The position numbers were made by a program, and so were the translations under genes. The notes under the pieces are model-generated. The model was not told where the DNA came from. It saw only the letters and a program-made list of their open reading frames with translations, and did not search any database. Source: Planktotalea arctica (lineage in GTDB: Bacteria; Pseudomonadota; Alphaproteobacteria; Rhodobacterales; Rhodobacteraceae). Taken from it: a stretch of DNA of 64,000 nucleotides. This document shows, piece by piece, positions 1 to 9,223 of the stretch (positions are counted from its first letter, which is position 1; every line of letters starts with the position of its first letter). The DNA is taken from NCBI RefSeq assembly GCF_002105285.1, contig NZ_MUHR01000001.1, positions 124,001 through 188,000 on the forward strand. Direction: 5' to 3'.

Positions 1-1033
1 GATCGAAATCCTCGATCTTGTCGAGAAACAATTCGCGTGTGGGGAAGGCGATAAGGGACAACTCGCTGACGGGTACGCCGTCCTGTTTCTCTGGGGGACG
101 CAGAATGGTGAAATGCACCAGATCAACCGAGCTGTCCGATTTCAGCAGATTGCGCCATGTGCGCCCGCCTGCATGCGGCTCACCCGAGACGAGCAGTACG
201 CGCAGGCGATCGCGCACGCCGTTCATCTGAATGAGCGCAGTGTTGTTGCGCGCGGTCAATTCGCCCTCCGCTTCGGGAACGGAGAACTGGATCACGTTGC
301 GCCCGCCGTGGGGCAGCGTGAGGGGCAGATCGATTTCCGCATCTATCGGCACTTCAAAGCGCTGGGGCGGCGCGCCGTCGATGGAAATTTCCAGCGGCGC
401 AAAGCCCGTACTGGATGGCGCAGCGCCCATGTCCTCGATCTTGAGCGTGAGGGTGACAGGTTCGCCCAGAATGGCAAAAGCAGGGGCGTTGGTGACGCTG
501 AGGCGGCGGTCCCAATCGGTGCTTTTTCCGCTTAGCAGCAGGTGCAAGGGCGCAGGCATGTCCGGCGCGCGTTCCAGATCATGCACGCGCCCGTCGCTTA
601 GCAGGAACGCGCCTGCGATGCGCGCTTGGGGTAGTTCGGCAAGGGTCTCGCCAAGCACCGTCATAAGCTGCGTACCTGCATCGCCCTCGCTATCGGGAAC
701 AGTCACGCGCACCACTTGCGTGCCCGCGCGCTGCGCCAAAAGCGCGTCGAGCGCATCTGCGGCATCCTTGGTGACGCCCGCGCGCTCTGCCAGGTTTTGG
801 GAGGCGGTTTCATCGCTGATGATCACGACGATATCGTCAAGGCTACCACGTTCCTCGCGTTGCAGACTTGGCCCTGTCAACGCAGCAATAACCACAAATC
901 CTGAAAGCCCGCGAAGCCATGCACCAGAAAGCCTGCGCCAGAGCGAAAGCACGAGGCCAGCAAACACCACAACAGCCGCCGCTAACAGCAACGACATGGG
1001 AACGAGCGAATCGAAAACGATGGTCTGGGTCAT
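1..1033 (-). CDS. Large membrane protein of the MoxR/Bat operon, 3' end outside the window
   Basis: About 344 residues are visible; the stop lies beyond the left edge. The ATG (1033-1031) overlaps the TGA of the upstream DUF4159 gene as ATGA, so it is the last visible gene of a translationally coupled operon. Two hydrophobic segments (about residues 10-30 and 41-55) precede a long soluble part rich in beta-strand-like sequence and containing a LLVSGEPHAGGR stretch near residue 275. In alphaproteobacterial operons of this kind the fourth gene is usually a large membrane protein with a glutamine-amidotransferase-like fold. That assignment is inference from context and the partial sequence; no catalytic triad can be checked here. 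Confidence 0.8.
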   Translation of the reverse strand, partial: MTQTIVFDSLVPMSLLLAAAVVVFAGLVLSLWRRLSGAWLRGLSGFVVIAALTGPSLQREERGSLDDIVVIISDETASQNLAERAGVTKDAADALDALLAQRAGTQVVRVTVPDSEGDAGTQLMTVLGETLAELPQARIAGAFLLSDGRVHDLERAPDMPAPLHLLLSGKSTDWDRRLSVTNAPAFAILGEPVTLTLKIEDMGAAPSSTGFAPLEISIDGAPPQRFEVPIDAEIDLPLTLPHGGRNVIQFSVPEAEGELTARNNTALIQMNGVRDRLRVLLVSGEPHAGGRTWRNLLKSDSSVDLVHFTILRPPEKQDGVPVSELSLIAFPTRELFLDKIEDFD

Positions 1034-3762
1034 TGGCCAAGCCTGTCGAGCAGCGCAGGCACATGGACCTGATCAGATTTATAATTGCCCGTCAAAACGT
1101 GCATCACCAGATTGACGCCGAAGCGGTAGGCGAGTTCGCGTTGCCGCTCGCCCGCGAAACCGCGCCCGATGGGAAAGATCGAATTGCCGCGCGCGTCCAT
1201 CGCCCAAGCAGCGGCCCAATCATTGCCGCCGATCACCACAGGGCTGACCCCATCGTTGAGGTTGCGAAACGGCATGCCCTCGACGCGCTCCGCGTCTTTT
1301 GGTGCAGCCTCAACCCAGATATCGCGGGCTGTGTGGCGACCGGGGAAATCTTGCAGCAGATAAAAGGTGCGCGTAATCACATGATCCTCGGGTAGGGGTT
1401 CCAGCGGTGGGATATCCAGCGGCTCCGCGAGCGCTTGCAACTTGCGGCCATTCGGGCTTGACGCGCCAAAGCGTGCGATATCCGCATCGCGGGTGTCGAA
1501 CAGGATCATGCCGCCGGAGCGCAGAAAATCGTTCAGCTTGGCATAGGCGTTTGCCGACGGCGTTGGCTGATCTGGGGTAATCGGCCAGTAAAGCAGCGGG
1601 AAGAACGCCAGCTCGTCGGTTTCAAGGTCAACGCCGATGGGGTCCGTCGGCTCGATCGAGGTGCGAAAGAACAGCGTTTGTGACAGGCCGCGCAGGCCCG
1701 CCTCTGCCGTGCGATCAATCTCGGGGTTGCGCGTGATCACATGGCCAAGCACCAGTTCTGACGATGCGCTGAGTGCGAAAGCATCGTCTTGTGCATCGGC
1801 GGGGAACCCCAACAACATCATCGCGCCAAACCCTGCGATTGCGCCGCGAAGGCGCCCGGACATGGCGAGGGAGGCGACGATATCCACCATCAAAAGCGCA
1901 AGCGCGAGACTCAGAAGTATACCGCCCAGCGGCGTTTCAGGGCGGGTTTGCATCAGGCGAATGTCGGTGCCAGCGGGCCAGCTTGCCTGCGCCAGTTCCG
2001 TCTCAGCGCCAATGACATTGCGCGCGATGCGGCGTGATTTACCCTCATAAAGACCGGGGCGCAGATCTGGGCCGAGCGCATCGGAAAGCAGACGATCGCC
2101 TGCAACGCCGACCAGCGCATCCGCATCGAGGATACGGCCGAACCCGTCCATGACGCTGACAGGCTGCCACGTGGTGCCACTAAGATCATCGCCGCTTGGG
2201 GCGCCCACTATCGATGAAATCGCAAGGCGATCGAGCATGCTCACAAAAAGGCCGGAAAGCGGCAAAGTGGACCATTCTGCGTTGGCGGTGACGTGGAACA
2301 GCACGATCTGCCCCTCGCCCAGCGGTTTGCGCGTGACAAGTGGCGTACCGTCACCCAGACTGGCGATGACGCGCGCAGCCAAGGTCGGGTCGGGCTGCGC
2401 CATAACTTGCGAGGACACGGTCACATCGCGCGAAAGGGGTAGGCCGAAAAACGGGCTGTCCTCGGTAAAGGGGGCTAGGTTTTTGGGCGTGCCCCAACTC
2501 ATCGCGCCGCCGACTGTGCGCCCGCCTGCGCGCAATCGCACGGGCATCAAAGTGTCTTCCTCAGATCGGCTTACATCGCTGGCGGCAAGGCGGGGGCCTG
2601 CGAAACGCACCAGCAATCCGCCGTCCTCGACCCACTCGGTCAGCGCACCGTCTTCGGCGGGGGCCAGCGTGGCGACATCGGCCAAAATCACCACATCTGG
2701 CGCAGCGGGCAGGATATCAAGCAATCCGCCCTCCAGCAGGTCCGCATTCGGCGCGAGCGCTTGGCGCAGGTAGTGCAACGGCGAGAGCAACTCCAACCCC
2801 TCGCGATCCTCACGCCCTGCGATCAGCGCCACTTCGCGGCGGCGCAGGCTGTCGTCGGAGAGGGTCACAGCGCCGGCAGAACGTGTACCAGTGAGCGCAA
2901 AATGCGTAACCCGGGCGCGAAGCTCGGACGGAAGGGAAAGCTCTGTGAGCGCGCTTTTTGCGCCGCTCTCCATGGTAATCTCAGCGCGCGCAAGGATGCG
3001 CGGCGCGCCGGAGGGGTCTTTGCCATGCACGTCCACAGGGACGTTGCGCGCGGCGCCTGCGACGCTGCGGCGCGCTTCCACGATGGTCGCGCCGCCTTCA
3101 AAACGCGCAGGGGCGATGGCAATGGTTTCGCTGGCAGCCGCTATGACGCGCAGAGCGCCCTTAGAGCTGAAGATCGCGCTCAAAGCGGCGCGCGTATCGC
3201 GTGCGAGTTCGTCCGAGAGCCAGATCGTATCGAAGGTCTCATCGGGTAAAAACGCGGTGATCGCAGCGGCGTCGCTGCTTGGCTCCCACGCGGCTGGGCG
3301 CAGGCCTGCAAGGGTGCTTTGCACCTCATTGGCAGATTGAAAGATGACCTGCTGCGGTGCGCTCAGATTGAGCAATGCGGTGGTGCGATCCGCGCGCGCG
3401 GCATCGCTTAAAATACGCTCGACCATCTCGATCCGCGCAGGCCAATCGGCGGCGCTGGCCCAGCTTGCATCCATCGCAATGAGCAACGGGCCGCGACCAG
3501 CCTCGTCGTTGCGCGGGTTGAGCACTGGCCCTGCAAGGCCGATGATCAGCGCTGCGAGCGCGAGCATGCGCAACAGCAAAAGCCACCAAGGCGTTCGGTC
3601 GCTGACCTGTTCATCGTCTTTCAAACCCAAAAGCAGGGTAACGCCCGGAAAAATCCGACGGATTGGGGCGGGCGGCACGGCGCGCAGGATGATCCAGAGG
3701 ATCGGCAGTGCCAGCAGCCCGAGCAAGAGCCAGGGGGCGGTGAATCCGAGTGCGCCGATCAT
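1030..3762 (-). CDS. BatA N-terminal / DUF4159 domain membrane protein
   Basis: 910 residues from an ATG at 3762 that overlaps the stop of the DUF58 gene (ATGA). A longer reading to 3858 exists, but it would run into DUF58 coding sequence and lacks the hydrophobic start. Residues about 5-27 and 55-75 form the two-helix BatA-type N-terminus, followed by a long extracytoplasmic middle, another hydrophobic segment near residues 640-680 and a C-terminal DUF4159-like domain with short motifs such as FDTRD. The family accompanies MoxR ATPases and DUF58 proteins and is thought to act in envelope maturation or stress; the biochemical role is unknown. Confidence 0.88.
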   Translation of the reverse strand: MIGALGFTAPWLLLGLLALPILWIILRAVPPAPIRRIFPGVTLLLGLKDDEQVSDRTPWWLLLLRMLALAALIIGLAGPVLNPRNDEAGRGPLLIAMDASWASAADWPARIEMVERILSDAARADRTTALLNLSAPQQVIFQSANEVQSTLAGLRPAAWEPSSDAAAITAFLPDETFDTIWLSDELARDTRAALSAIFSSKGALRVIAAASETIAIAPARFEGGATIVEARRSVAGAARNVPVDVHGKDPSGAPRILARAEITMESGAKSALTELSLPSELRARVTHFALTGTRSAGAVTLSDDSLRRREVALIAGREDREGLELLSPLHYLRQALAPNADLLEGGLLDILPAAPDVVILADVATLAPAEDGALTEWVEDGGLLVRFAGPRLAASDVSRSEEDTLMPVRLRAGGRTVGGAMSWGTPKNLAPFTEDSPFFGLPLSRDVTVSSQVMAQPDPTLAARVIASLGDGTPLVTRKPLGEGQIVLFHVTANAEWSTLPLSGLFVSMLDRLAISSIVGAPSGDDLSGTTWQPVSVMDGFGRILDADALVGVAGDRLLSDALGPDLRPGLYEGKSRRIARNVIGAETELAQASWPAGTDIRLMQTRPETPLGGILLSLALALLMVDIVASLAMSGRLRGAIAGFGAMMLLGFPADAQDDAFALSASSELVLGHVITRNPEIDRTAEAGLRGLSQTLFFRTSIEPTDPIGVDLETDELAFFPLLYWPITPDQPTPSANAYAKLNDFLRSGGMILFDTRDADIARFGASSPNGRKLQALAEPLDIPPLEPLPEDHVITRTFYLLQDFPGRHTARDIWVEAAPKDAERVEGMPFRNLNDGVSPVVIGGNDWAAAWAMDARGNSIFPIGRGFAGERQRELAYRFGVNLVMHVLTGNYKSDQVHVPALLDRLGQ

Positions 3763-4640
3763 GCGGACCGCTCCAATGCGCGGTGCAACCACAAGAGCGC
3801 GGCTTGCGCTGGTGCGTCCGTGTGGTGCGTCATGAATTGCCAGCCAGAGACGGCGCAAAGATGGCGCAGCGCGTCTTTTCGTTCGCCAAGTTTTTCAAGA
3901 TAGCGGTCCCTCAGATCGCTGGCTTTGAGCGTTTCGTAGCGCAGGGTTTTTCCCGCGCTTTCAAAGATGGTGCGCCCGTGAAACGGAAAGCTCTCTTCGG
4001 CGGGGTCAAGCACTTGCAACAGCACGCCGCGCACGCCGCGATCTGCGGCTTTGGTCAGGGCTGCCTCGACCGCGTCGAGATCACCCAGGAAGTCTGACAC
4101 AAACAGCGCGCGGGCGTGTGGGATCATCGCACGCGCTTCGGGCGCGCCGTAATCGACGTCGGTGTTTGCGCAGAATTGTTCCGAAAGACGCAGGACTTGA
4201 GCGCGTCCTCGGCGCGGGGGAAGGCCCGTTCCTGTCAGGCCAACACGTTCGCCGCCCTTTATGAGGAGAATCGCTGAGGCAAGCGCGATGAGCCGTGCGC
4301 GATCTGATTTTTCAGGCAAATGCGCTCCGCTCGAAAATCGCATAGAGGCAGAGGCATCGACCCAAAGCATCACGCTTTGCGCCACCTGCCATTCGCGTTC
4401 GCGCACGAACTGCGCGTCAGAGCGCGCGGAGCGGCGCCAGTCGATCATGCGGCGGCTGTCCCCAATTTGCACGGGGCGGTACTGCCAGAAATCATCGCCC
4501 ATCCCTGCGCGCCTGCGGCCATGCTCGCCCAACAAGACTGTCCCTGCCAGATGCTCTGCGCGCGCCAACAGGGCCGGCAAGTGCGAGGCTTCTGCCTCCG
4601 CATCGAGGCGTAGAGCGCGAGGGGTGGCGGCGGTGTTCAC
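3759..4640 (-). CDS. DUF58 domain-containing protein
   Basis: 293 residues. The family signature lies near residues 54-75: YRPVQIGDSRRMIDWRRSAR, which matches the DUF58 pattern with GD, R and IDW. It is followed by a von Willebrand A-like region with WVDASASM (DxSxS metal-site motif). No transmembrane helix is apparent, so this is the short cytoplasmic form. DUF58 proteins are the usual partners of MoxR AAA ATPases. The start codon overlaps the MoxR stop (ATGA at 4640-4637) and the stop overlaps the next gene, so stoichiometric expression is expected. The exact substrate is unknown. Confidence 0.93.
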   Translation of the reverse strand: MNTAATPRALRLDAEAEASHLPALLARAEHLAGTVLLGEHGRRRAGMGDDFWQYRPVQIGDSRRMIDWRRSARSDAQFVREREWQVAQSVMLWVDASASMRFSSGAHLPEKSDRARLIALASAILLIKGGERVGLTGTGLPPRRGRAQVLRLSEQFCANTDVDYGAPEARAMIPHARALFVSDFLGDLDAVEAALTKAADRGVRGVLLQVLDPAEESFPFHGRTIFESAGKTLRYETLKASDLRDRYLEKLGERKDALRHLCAVSGWQFMTHHTDAPAQAALLWLHRALERSA

Positions 4641-5647
4641 GCAGCGTCTGCCTTGCTGCCAGTGATCTGGCTGGCGGTTTCATGGATCAACCCGGCAAGG
4701 CTATCACCGCGCGCGCGGGCCGCAAAGTTCAGCGCCATGCGGTGACTGAGCACAGGCTCGGCCATGTCGATCACATCCTTTGGCGAGGGGGCGAGGCGAC
4801 CATCGAGCAGCGCCTTGGCGCGCACGGTCAGCATCAGCGCTTGCGCCGCGCGTGGACCGGGGCCCCAAGCGACGGTGTCTTTGACGCGCGCGCTGGCACC
4901 CTGCTCATCAGGGCGGAAGGCGCGGACGAGATCTAGGATCATTTCCACGACACTTTCGCCAACAGGCATGCGGCGCAGCAACGTTTGTGCCGCAAGTAGT
5001 TCGCCCGTTGTGAAAACCGCGTGCGCGTCGTCCTCGGCAACGCCCGTCGTCGCGATCAAAATGTCGCGCTCTGTATCACGGTCGGGATATGGGACGTTGA
5101 TCTGCACGAGAAAGCGGTCGAGCTGGGCTTCGGGGAGAGGGTAGGTGCCTTCCTGCTCGATCGGGTTTTGCGTGGCGAGCACATGGAACGGCGCAGAAAG
5201 CGTGCGGTTTTCGCCAGCGACGGTGACGATCTTTTCTTGCATGGCTTGGAGGAGCGCGGATTGCGTGCGCGGTGAGGCGCGGTTGATCTCATCCGCCATC
5301 AGGAGCTGGCAGAAGATTGGACCCTCGATAAATTTGAATGCACGCGTGCCGTCGCTGCTCGTTTCCAAAACCTCAGAGCCAAGAATATCGGCAGGCATAA
5401 GGTCTGGCGTGAACTGCACGCGATTGCCGTCCAGGCCCATGACGCTCGAGAGGGTTTCAACGAGGCGGGTCTTGCCAAGGCCGGGAAGGCCGATCAGCAG
5501 CGCATGACCGCCGCACAAAAGCGCGGACAGCGTGAGGTCCACAACCCGCTCTTGTCCGATGAAGCGGCGGGTGATCGACCCCTTCGCTTCCGCCAGACGT
5601 GCGCCCAGCGTTTCGATATCGGTGACTAAATCTTCTGCGCTGGACAT
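4637..5647 (-). CDS. MoxR family AAA ATPase
   Basis: 336 residues. Walker A is GLPGLGKT (residues 53-60), Walker B is LLMADE (115-120) followed by NRASPRTQSALLQAMQE, and ATQNPIEQEGTYPLPEAQLDR is present in the longer surrounding motif, all hallmarks of MoxR ATPases. The C-terminal lid covers about residues 215-330. Members act as chaperones that mature or insert cofactors into partner proteins, often with VWA-domain proteins; here the partners are the DUF58 and BatA-like products of the same operon. First gene of the operon; AGGGAGAG lies just upstream of the ATG. Confidence 0.95.
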   Translation of the reverse strand: MSSAEDLVTDIETLGARLAEAKGSITRRFIGQERVVDLTLSALLCGGHALLIGLPGLGKTRLVETLSSVMGLDGNRVQFTPDLMPADILGSEVLETSSDGTRAFKFIEGPIFCQLLMADEINRASPRTQSALLQAMQEKIVTVAGENRTLSAPFHVLATQNPIEQEGTYPLPEAQLDRFLVQINVPYPDRDTERDILIATTGVAEDDAHAVFTTGELLAAQTLLRRMPVGESVVEMILDLVRAFRPDEQGASARVKDTVAWGPGPRAAQALMLTVRAKALLDGRLAPSPKDVIDMAEPVLSHRMALNFAARARGDSLAGLIHETASQITGSKADAA

Positions 5648-5715
5648 GACAACTCTCCCTTGAACTCTAGGTGTGATGCTATGAGACTAGGCTCTTAAGG
5701 ACAAATAGCAAAACT

Positions 5716-6285
5716 ATGGTTGGACAAAATATCGTGACACCTGACGCTGCTGGAATTGCCGCCTCCGCCAAAGCGGCGGTCAAGGGAAAGGGACTGCCCC
5801 CCGTTCATTTATGGAATCCACCGTTTTGCGGCGATCTGGACATGCAGATCAAACGCGATGGCACGTGGTTCTACATGGGCACGCCAATCGGCAGATTTGA
5901 GCTGGTGAAGCTGTTTTCGTCAATTTTGAAGCTGGAAGGCGGTAAATATTTCCTTGTGACTCCGGTGGAAAAGGTCGGGATCACGGTTGAAGATGCGCCT
6001 TTTGTTGCGGTGGATTTCGAGGTTGTCGGCAAGGCGATCCGGTTCGAAACGCATGTTGGGGATTTTGTCGAGGCGGGGACGGAGCATCCGATCCGCGTCG
6101 TGCGCGATGCTGAGACGGGGGAGCCGTCACCCTATGTTATGGTGCGCGCAGGGCTTGAGGCGTTGATTGATCGCAAGAGTTTCTATCGTTTGGTAGACAT
6201 CGGCGTGCATCACGAGGGCTGGTTCGGGCTTTGGTCCGGCGGCGTGTTTTTCCAGATTATTCCGTCAGCGGAGCTTGAGGGCTAA
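5716..6285 (+). CDS. DUF1285 domain-containing protein
   Basis: 189 residues, divergent from the MoxR operon across a 68-bp gap. The N-terminal block PPVHLWNPPFCGDLDMQI and the later GTWFYMGTPIGR are typical of DUF1285, a small two-domain family of unknown function with beta-barrel-like folds. No signal peptide or membrane helix. The ATG has only a weak, distant AAGGA; an in-frame GTG at 5734 is a possible alternative start. In related genomes the gene often neighbours MoxR, so a functional link is possible but unproven. Confidence 0.88.
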   Translation: MVGQNIVTPDAAGIAASAKAAVKGKGLPPVHLWNPPFCGDLDMQIKRDGTWFYMGTPIGRFELVKLFSSILKLEGGKYFLVTPVEKVGITVEDAPFVAVDFEVVGKAIRFETHVGDFVEAGTEHPIRVVRDAETGEPSPYVMVRAGLEALIDRKSFYRLVDIGVHHEGWFGLWSGGVFFQIIPSAELEG

Positions 6286-6339
6286 GGAGCCTCCGGCGGA
6301 AGTTTATTCGGGAAGATGAAGCGAGGGGCAGGCGCATTA

Positions 6340-9138
6340 TTAATGTGCCTCGGCCCAATTCGCGCCTTGGCCTGCATCCACGATCAAGGGCACGTCGAGT
6401 TTGACGACCGGATCAGCGGCGTTTTCCATGATGTCTTTGGCCGTTTTGATCAGTTGATCGACGCCATCCTTTTCCACCTCGAACAGAAGTTCATCGTGGA
6501 CTTGCAATAGCATTTTTGCGGGCTGGCCTTTGATCGCATCCGGCATACGGATCATCGCACGGCGGATGATGTCGGCTGCTGTGCCTTGAATTGGAGCGTT
6601 GATAGCGGCACGTTTGGCGAAGCCGGCTTGCGGGCCTTTGGCATTGATGTTGGGCGTATGGATTACGCGGCCAAACAGGGTTTCGACGCGGTCGTGTTTC
6701 TTGGCGAATTCGGTCGTGTCGTTCATATATTCTTTGATGCCCGGAAATCGTTCAAAATAACGGTCGATAAAGCCCTGCGCCTCTGATCGTGGAATGCGTA
6801 GATTACGCGCAAGGCCGAAACCGGAGATGCCGTAGATGACGCCAAAGTTAATCGCCTTGGCTTGGCGGCGCACGTCGGCTGTCATTTCATCCAGCGGCAC
6901 ATCGAACATTTCAGAGGCGGTCATCGCGTGGATATCGTGGCCATCGCGAAAGGCCTGTTTCAGACTGTCGATGCCAGCGACATGGGCGAGGATGCGCAAC
7001 TCGATCTGGGAATAGTCGAGCGCCACAAGGACTTTGCCTTCCTCGGCGATGAATGCTTCGCGAATGCGGCGGCCTTCCTCGGAGCGGATCGGGATGTTTT
7101 GCAGGTTCGGATCAGTCGAGGCGAGGCGACCGGTGGACGCGCCTGCAATCGAATAGCTTGTGTGTACGCGGCCCGTGTCGGGGTTAATGTGGTCTTGAAG
7201 CGCGTCCGTGTAGGTCGATTTCAATTTGCTGAGCTGGCGCCAATCCAAAATGCGGCGCGGCATTTCATGTTCGGTGGCTAGGTCCTCAAGGATGTCCGCG
7301 CCTGTTGAATACTTACCGTTCTTACCTTTTTTGCCGCCCTCAAGGCTCATTTCATCAAACAGAACCTCGCCAACTTGGGCAGGGCTGCCGACATTAAAAG
7401 GACGGCCTGCCATCTCGTGAATTTCTGCCTCTAACCCTGCCATTTTCTGTGCAAAAGCGTTGGACATGCGGGACAGAACATCGCGGTCGACTTTAATGCC
7501 GTGCCGTTCCATCTGGGCGAGGACGGGGACCAAAGGACGTTCCATGGTTTCATAAACGCGGGTGGTTTTGGCGACGTGGAGCGTGGGTTTGAGGTGCTGC
7601 CAAAGGCGCAATGTGACGTCTGCATCCTCGGCCGCGTAGGGCGTGGCTTGATCAATCGGGACACGGTCGAACGTGACCGCGGATTTACCCGCGCCAAGCA
7701 GGGGTTTGATAGGGATTGGCGTGTGGTTCAGATATCGCTCGGACAACGCATCCATGCCGTGATTGTGCAGACCCGCGTGCTGCGCGTAGGACAGCAGCAT
7801 CGTGTCGTCGATGGGCGCGATGTCGATGCCGTATCGCGCAAAGATCTTGGCGTCATACTTCATGTTCTGGCCAATTTTCATGACGCTCGGGTCTTCGAGA
7901 AGCGGCTTGAGCGCAGCAATTGCTGTTTCCAGATCAATCTGACCCTCTGCCAAGTCATCAGAGCCGAACAGATCATCCGTGCCCGCGTCTTTGTGGGTCA
8001 GCGGGATGTAACATGCCCTACCCGCAACCGTGCACATGGAGATACCAACGAGGTCGGCGATCATGTCGTTCAGGCCTGTGGTTTCTGTATCTACCGCCAC
8101 ATAGCCGCGCGCGTAGGCGTGATCGATCCAGGGCTGCAAAGCAGCCAGATCACGGACGCAGTCGTATTTCTCAGCATCGAAGGGGATCGCGTCCGGTGCG
8201 CTGGGCGCATTGGCGGCGGCTGGTGTATCTTCGATAACCGGCATCGGTGCGTCGAGCGCCTCGGAGATGCGTTTTGTCAGCGTGCGAAATTCCATTTCAG
8301 CGAGAAAATCGAGCAATTCGTCGGCAATCGGTTCGCGCACTTCGAGGTCATCGAGGGTGAAGCCCAAAGGCGTGTTGCAATCCAGTTGAACGAGGCGTTT
8401 GCTCAACTCGATTTGCGCGCGATGCTCGATCAAGGTTTCGCGGCGCTTGGGCTGTTTGATTTCGCCCGCGCGCTCGAGCAGCTCTTCAAGAGTGCCGTAT
8501 TCATTAATTAGCAAAGCGGCGGTCTTGATGCCGATGCCAGGTGCGCCGGGCACGTTGTCAGCGGTGTCGCCTGCGAGCGCCTGAACGTCGACGACGCCCT
8601 CGGGAAAGACGCCGAATTTCTCGAATACGCCGTCGCGATCAATGGTCTTGTTCTTCATCGCATCCAGCATTTCGACGCCGTCGCCAACAAGCTGCATCAT
8701 GTCCTTATCTGATGAAATAATCGTGCATCGCCCACCTGCGGCGCGCGCCTGATGGGCGAGGGTCGCGATGATGTCGTCGGCCTCATAGCCCTCGATTTCT
8801 TCGCAGGCGATGTTGAAGGCTTTGGTCGCGCGCCGCGTCAGTGGCATTTGCGGGCGCAGGTCTTCGGGCATCGCCTCGCGATTCGCTTTGTAGAGGTCAT
8901 ACATTTCGTTGCGAAACGTGTGGCTGCCTTTATCGAAGATCACGGCGACATGGGTCACATCACTGCCTGCGTTCCCCTCGACATAGCGTTGCAGCATGTT
9001 GCAAAAACCCGCAACCGCGCCGATGGGCAGGCCGTCGGATTTGCGCGTCAAAGGGGGCAGCGCATGATAGGCGCGAAAGATGAAGGCGGAGCCATCAATA
9101 AGATGCAGGTGGCATCCTTTGCCGAATGTCGTGCTCAT
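6340..9138 (-). CDS. polA: DNA polymerase I
   Basis: 932 residues, full length for the family. Residues 1-290 are the 5'-3' exonuclease (LIDGSAFIFRAYHA at the start; YEADDIIATLA and SSDKDMMQLV further on). The proofreading exonuclease carries DTETTGL (Asp350, Glu352) and YAAEDADVTLRLW, so 3'-5' activity is probably intact, as in E. coli and unlike Taq. The polymerase domain has motif A LDYSQIELR, motif B RRQAKAINFGVIYG and motif C LLQVHDELLFE. It fills gaps and removes RNA primers. A GC-rich hairpin sits directly before the ATG (see 9141-9174). Confidence 0.98.
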   Translation of the reverse strand: MSTTFGKGCHLHLIDGSAFIFRAYHALPPLTRKSDGLPIGAVAGFCNMLQRYVEGNAGSDVTHVAVIFDKGSHTFRNEMYDLYKANREAMPEDLRPQMPLTRRATKAFNIACEEIEGYEADDIIATLAHQARAAGGRCTIISSDKDMMQLVGDGVEMLDAMKNKTIDRDGVFEKFGVFPEGVVDVQALAGDTADNVPGAPGIGIKTAALLINEYGTLEELLERAGEIKQPKRRETLIEHRAQIELSKRLVQLDCNTPLGFTLDDLEVREPIADELLDFLAEMEFRTLTKRISEALDAPMPVIEDTPAAANAPSAPDAIPFDAEKYDCVRDLAALQPWIDHAYARGYVAVDTETTGLNDMIADLVGISMCTVAGRACYIPLTHKDAGTDDLFGSDDLAEGQIDLETAIAALKPLLEDPSVMKIGQNMKYDAKIFARYGIDIAPIDDTMLLSYAQHAGLHNHGMDALSERYLNHTPIPIKPLLGAGKSAVTFDRVPIDQATPYAAEDADVTLRLWQHLKPTLHVAKTTRVYETMERPLVPVLAQMERHGIKVDRDVLSRMSNAFAQKMAGLEAEIHEMAGRPFNVGSPAQVGEVLFDEMSLEGGKKGKNGKYSTGADILEDLATEHEMPRRILDWRQLSKLKSTYTDALQDHINPDTGRVHTSYSIAGASTGRLASTDPNLQNIPIRSEEGRRIREAFIAEEGKVLVALDYSQIELRILAHVAGIDSLKQAFRDGHDIHAMTASEMFDVPLDEMTADVRRQAKAINFGVIYGISGFGLARNLRIPRSEAQGFIDRYFERFPGIKEYMNDTTEFAKKHDRVETLFGRVIHTPNINAKGPQAGFAKRAAINAPIQGTAADIIRRAMIRMPDAIKGQPAKMLLQVHDELLFEVEKDGVDQLIKTAKDIMENAADPVVKLDVPLIVDAGQGANWAEAH

Positions 9139-9140
9139 GT

Positions 9141-9174
9141 AAAATGCCCCCGAAGCGTGATTTGCGTCGGGGGC
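9141..9174 (-). terminator. Hairpin between the first RTX gene and polA, abutting the polA start
   Basis: On the minus strand the arms GCCCCCGA and TCGGGGGC (9174-9167 and 9153-9146) form a perfect 8-bp stem with a 13-nt loop, followed by ATTTT. It resembles an intrinsic terminator for the RTX gene ending at 9224, but the polA ATG (9138) starts only 7 nt after the stem. The only G-rich Shine-Dalgarno candidate for polA lies in the 3' arm. Confidence 0.6.
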
Positions 9175-9223
9175 ATACTAGACGTGTCCGGCCTCTGAGT
9201 GCCAGCGCGTTTGTGGAGTTAGA

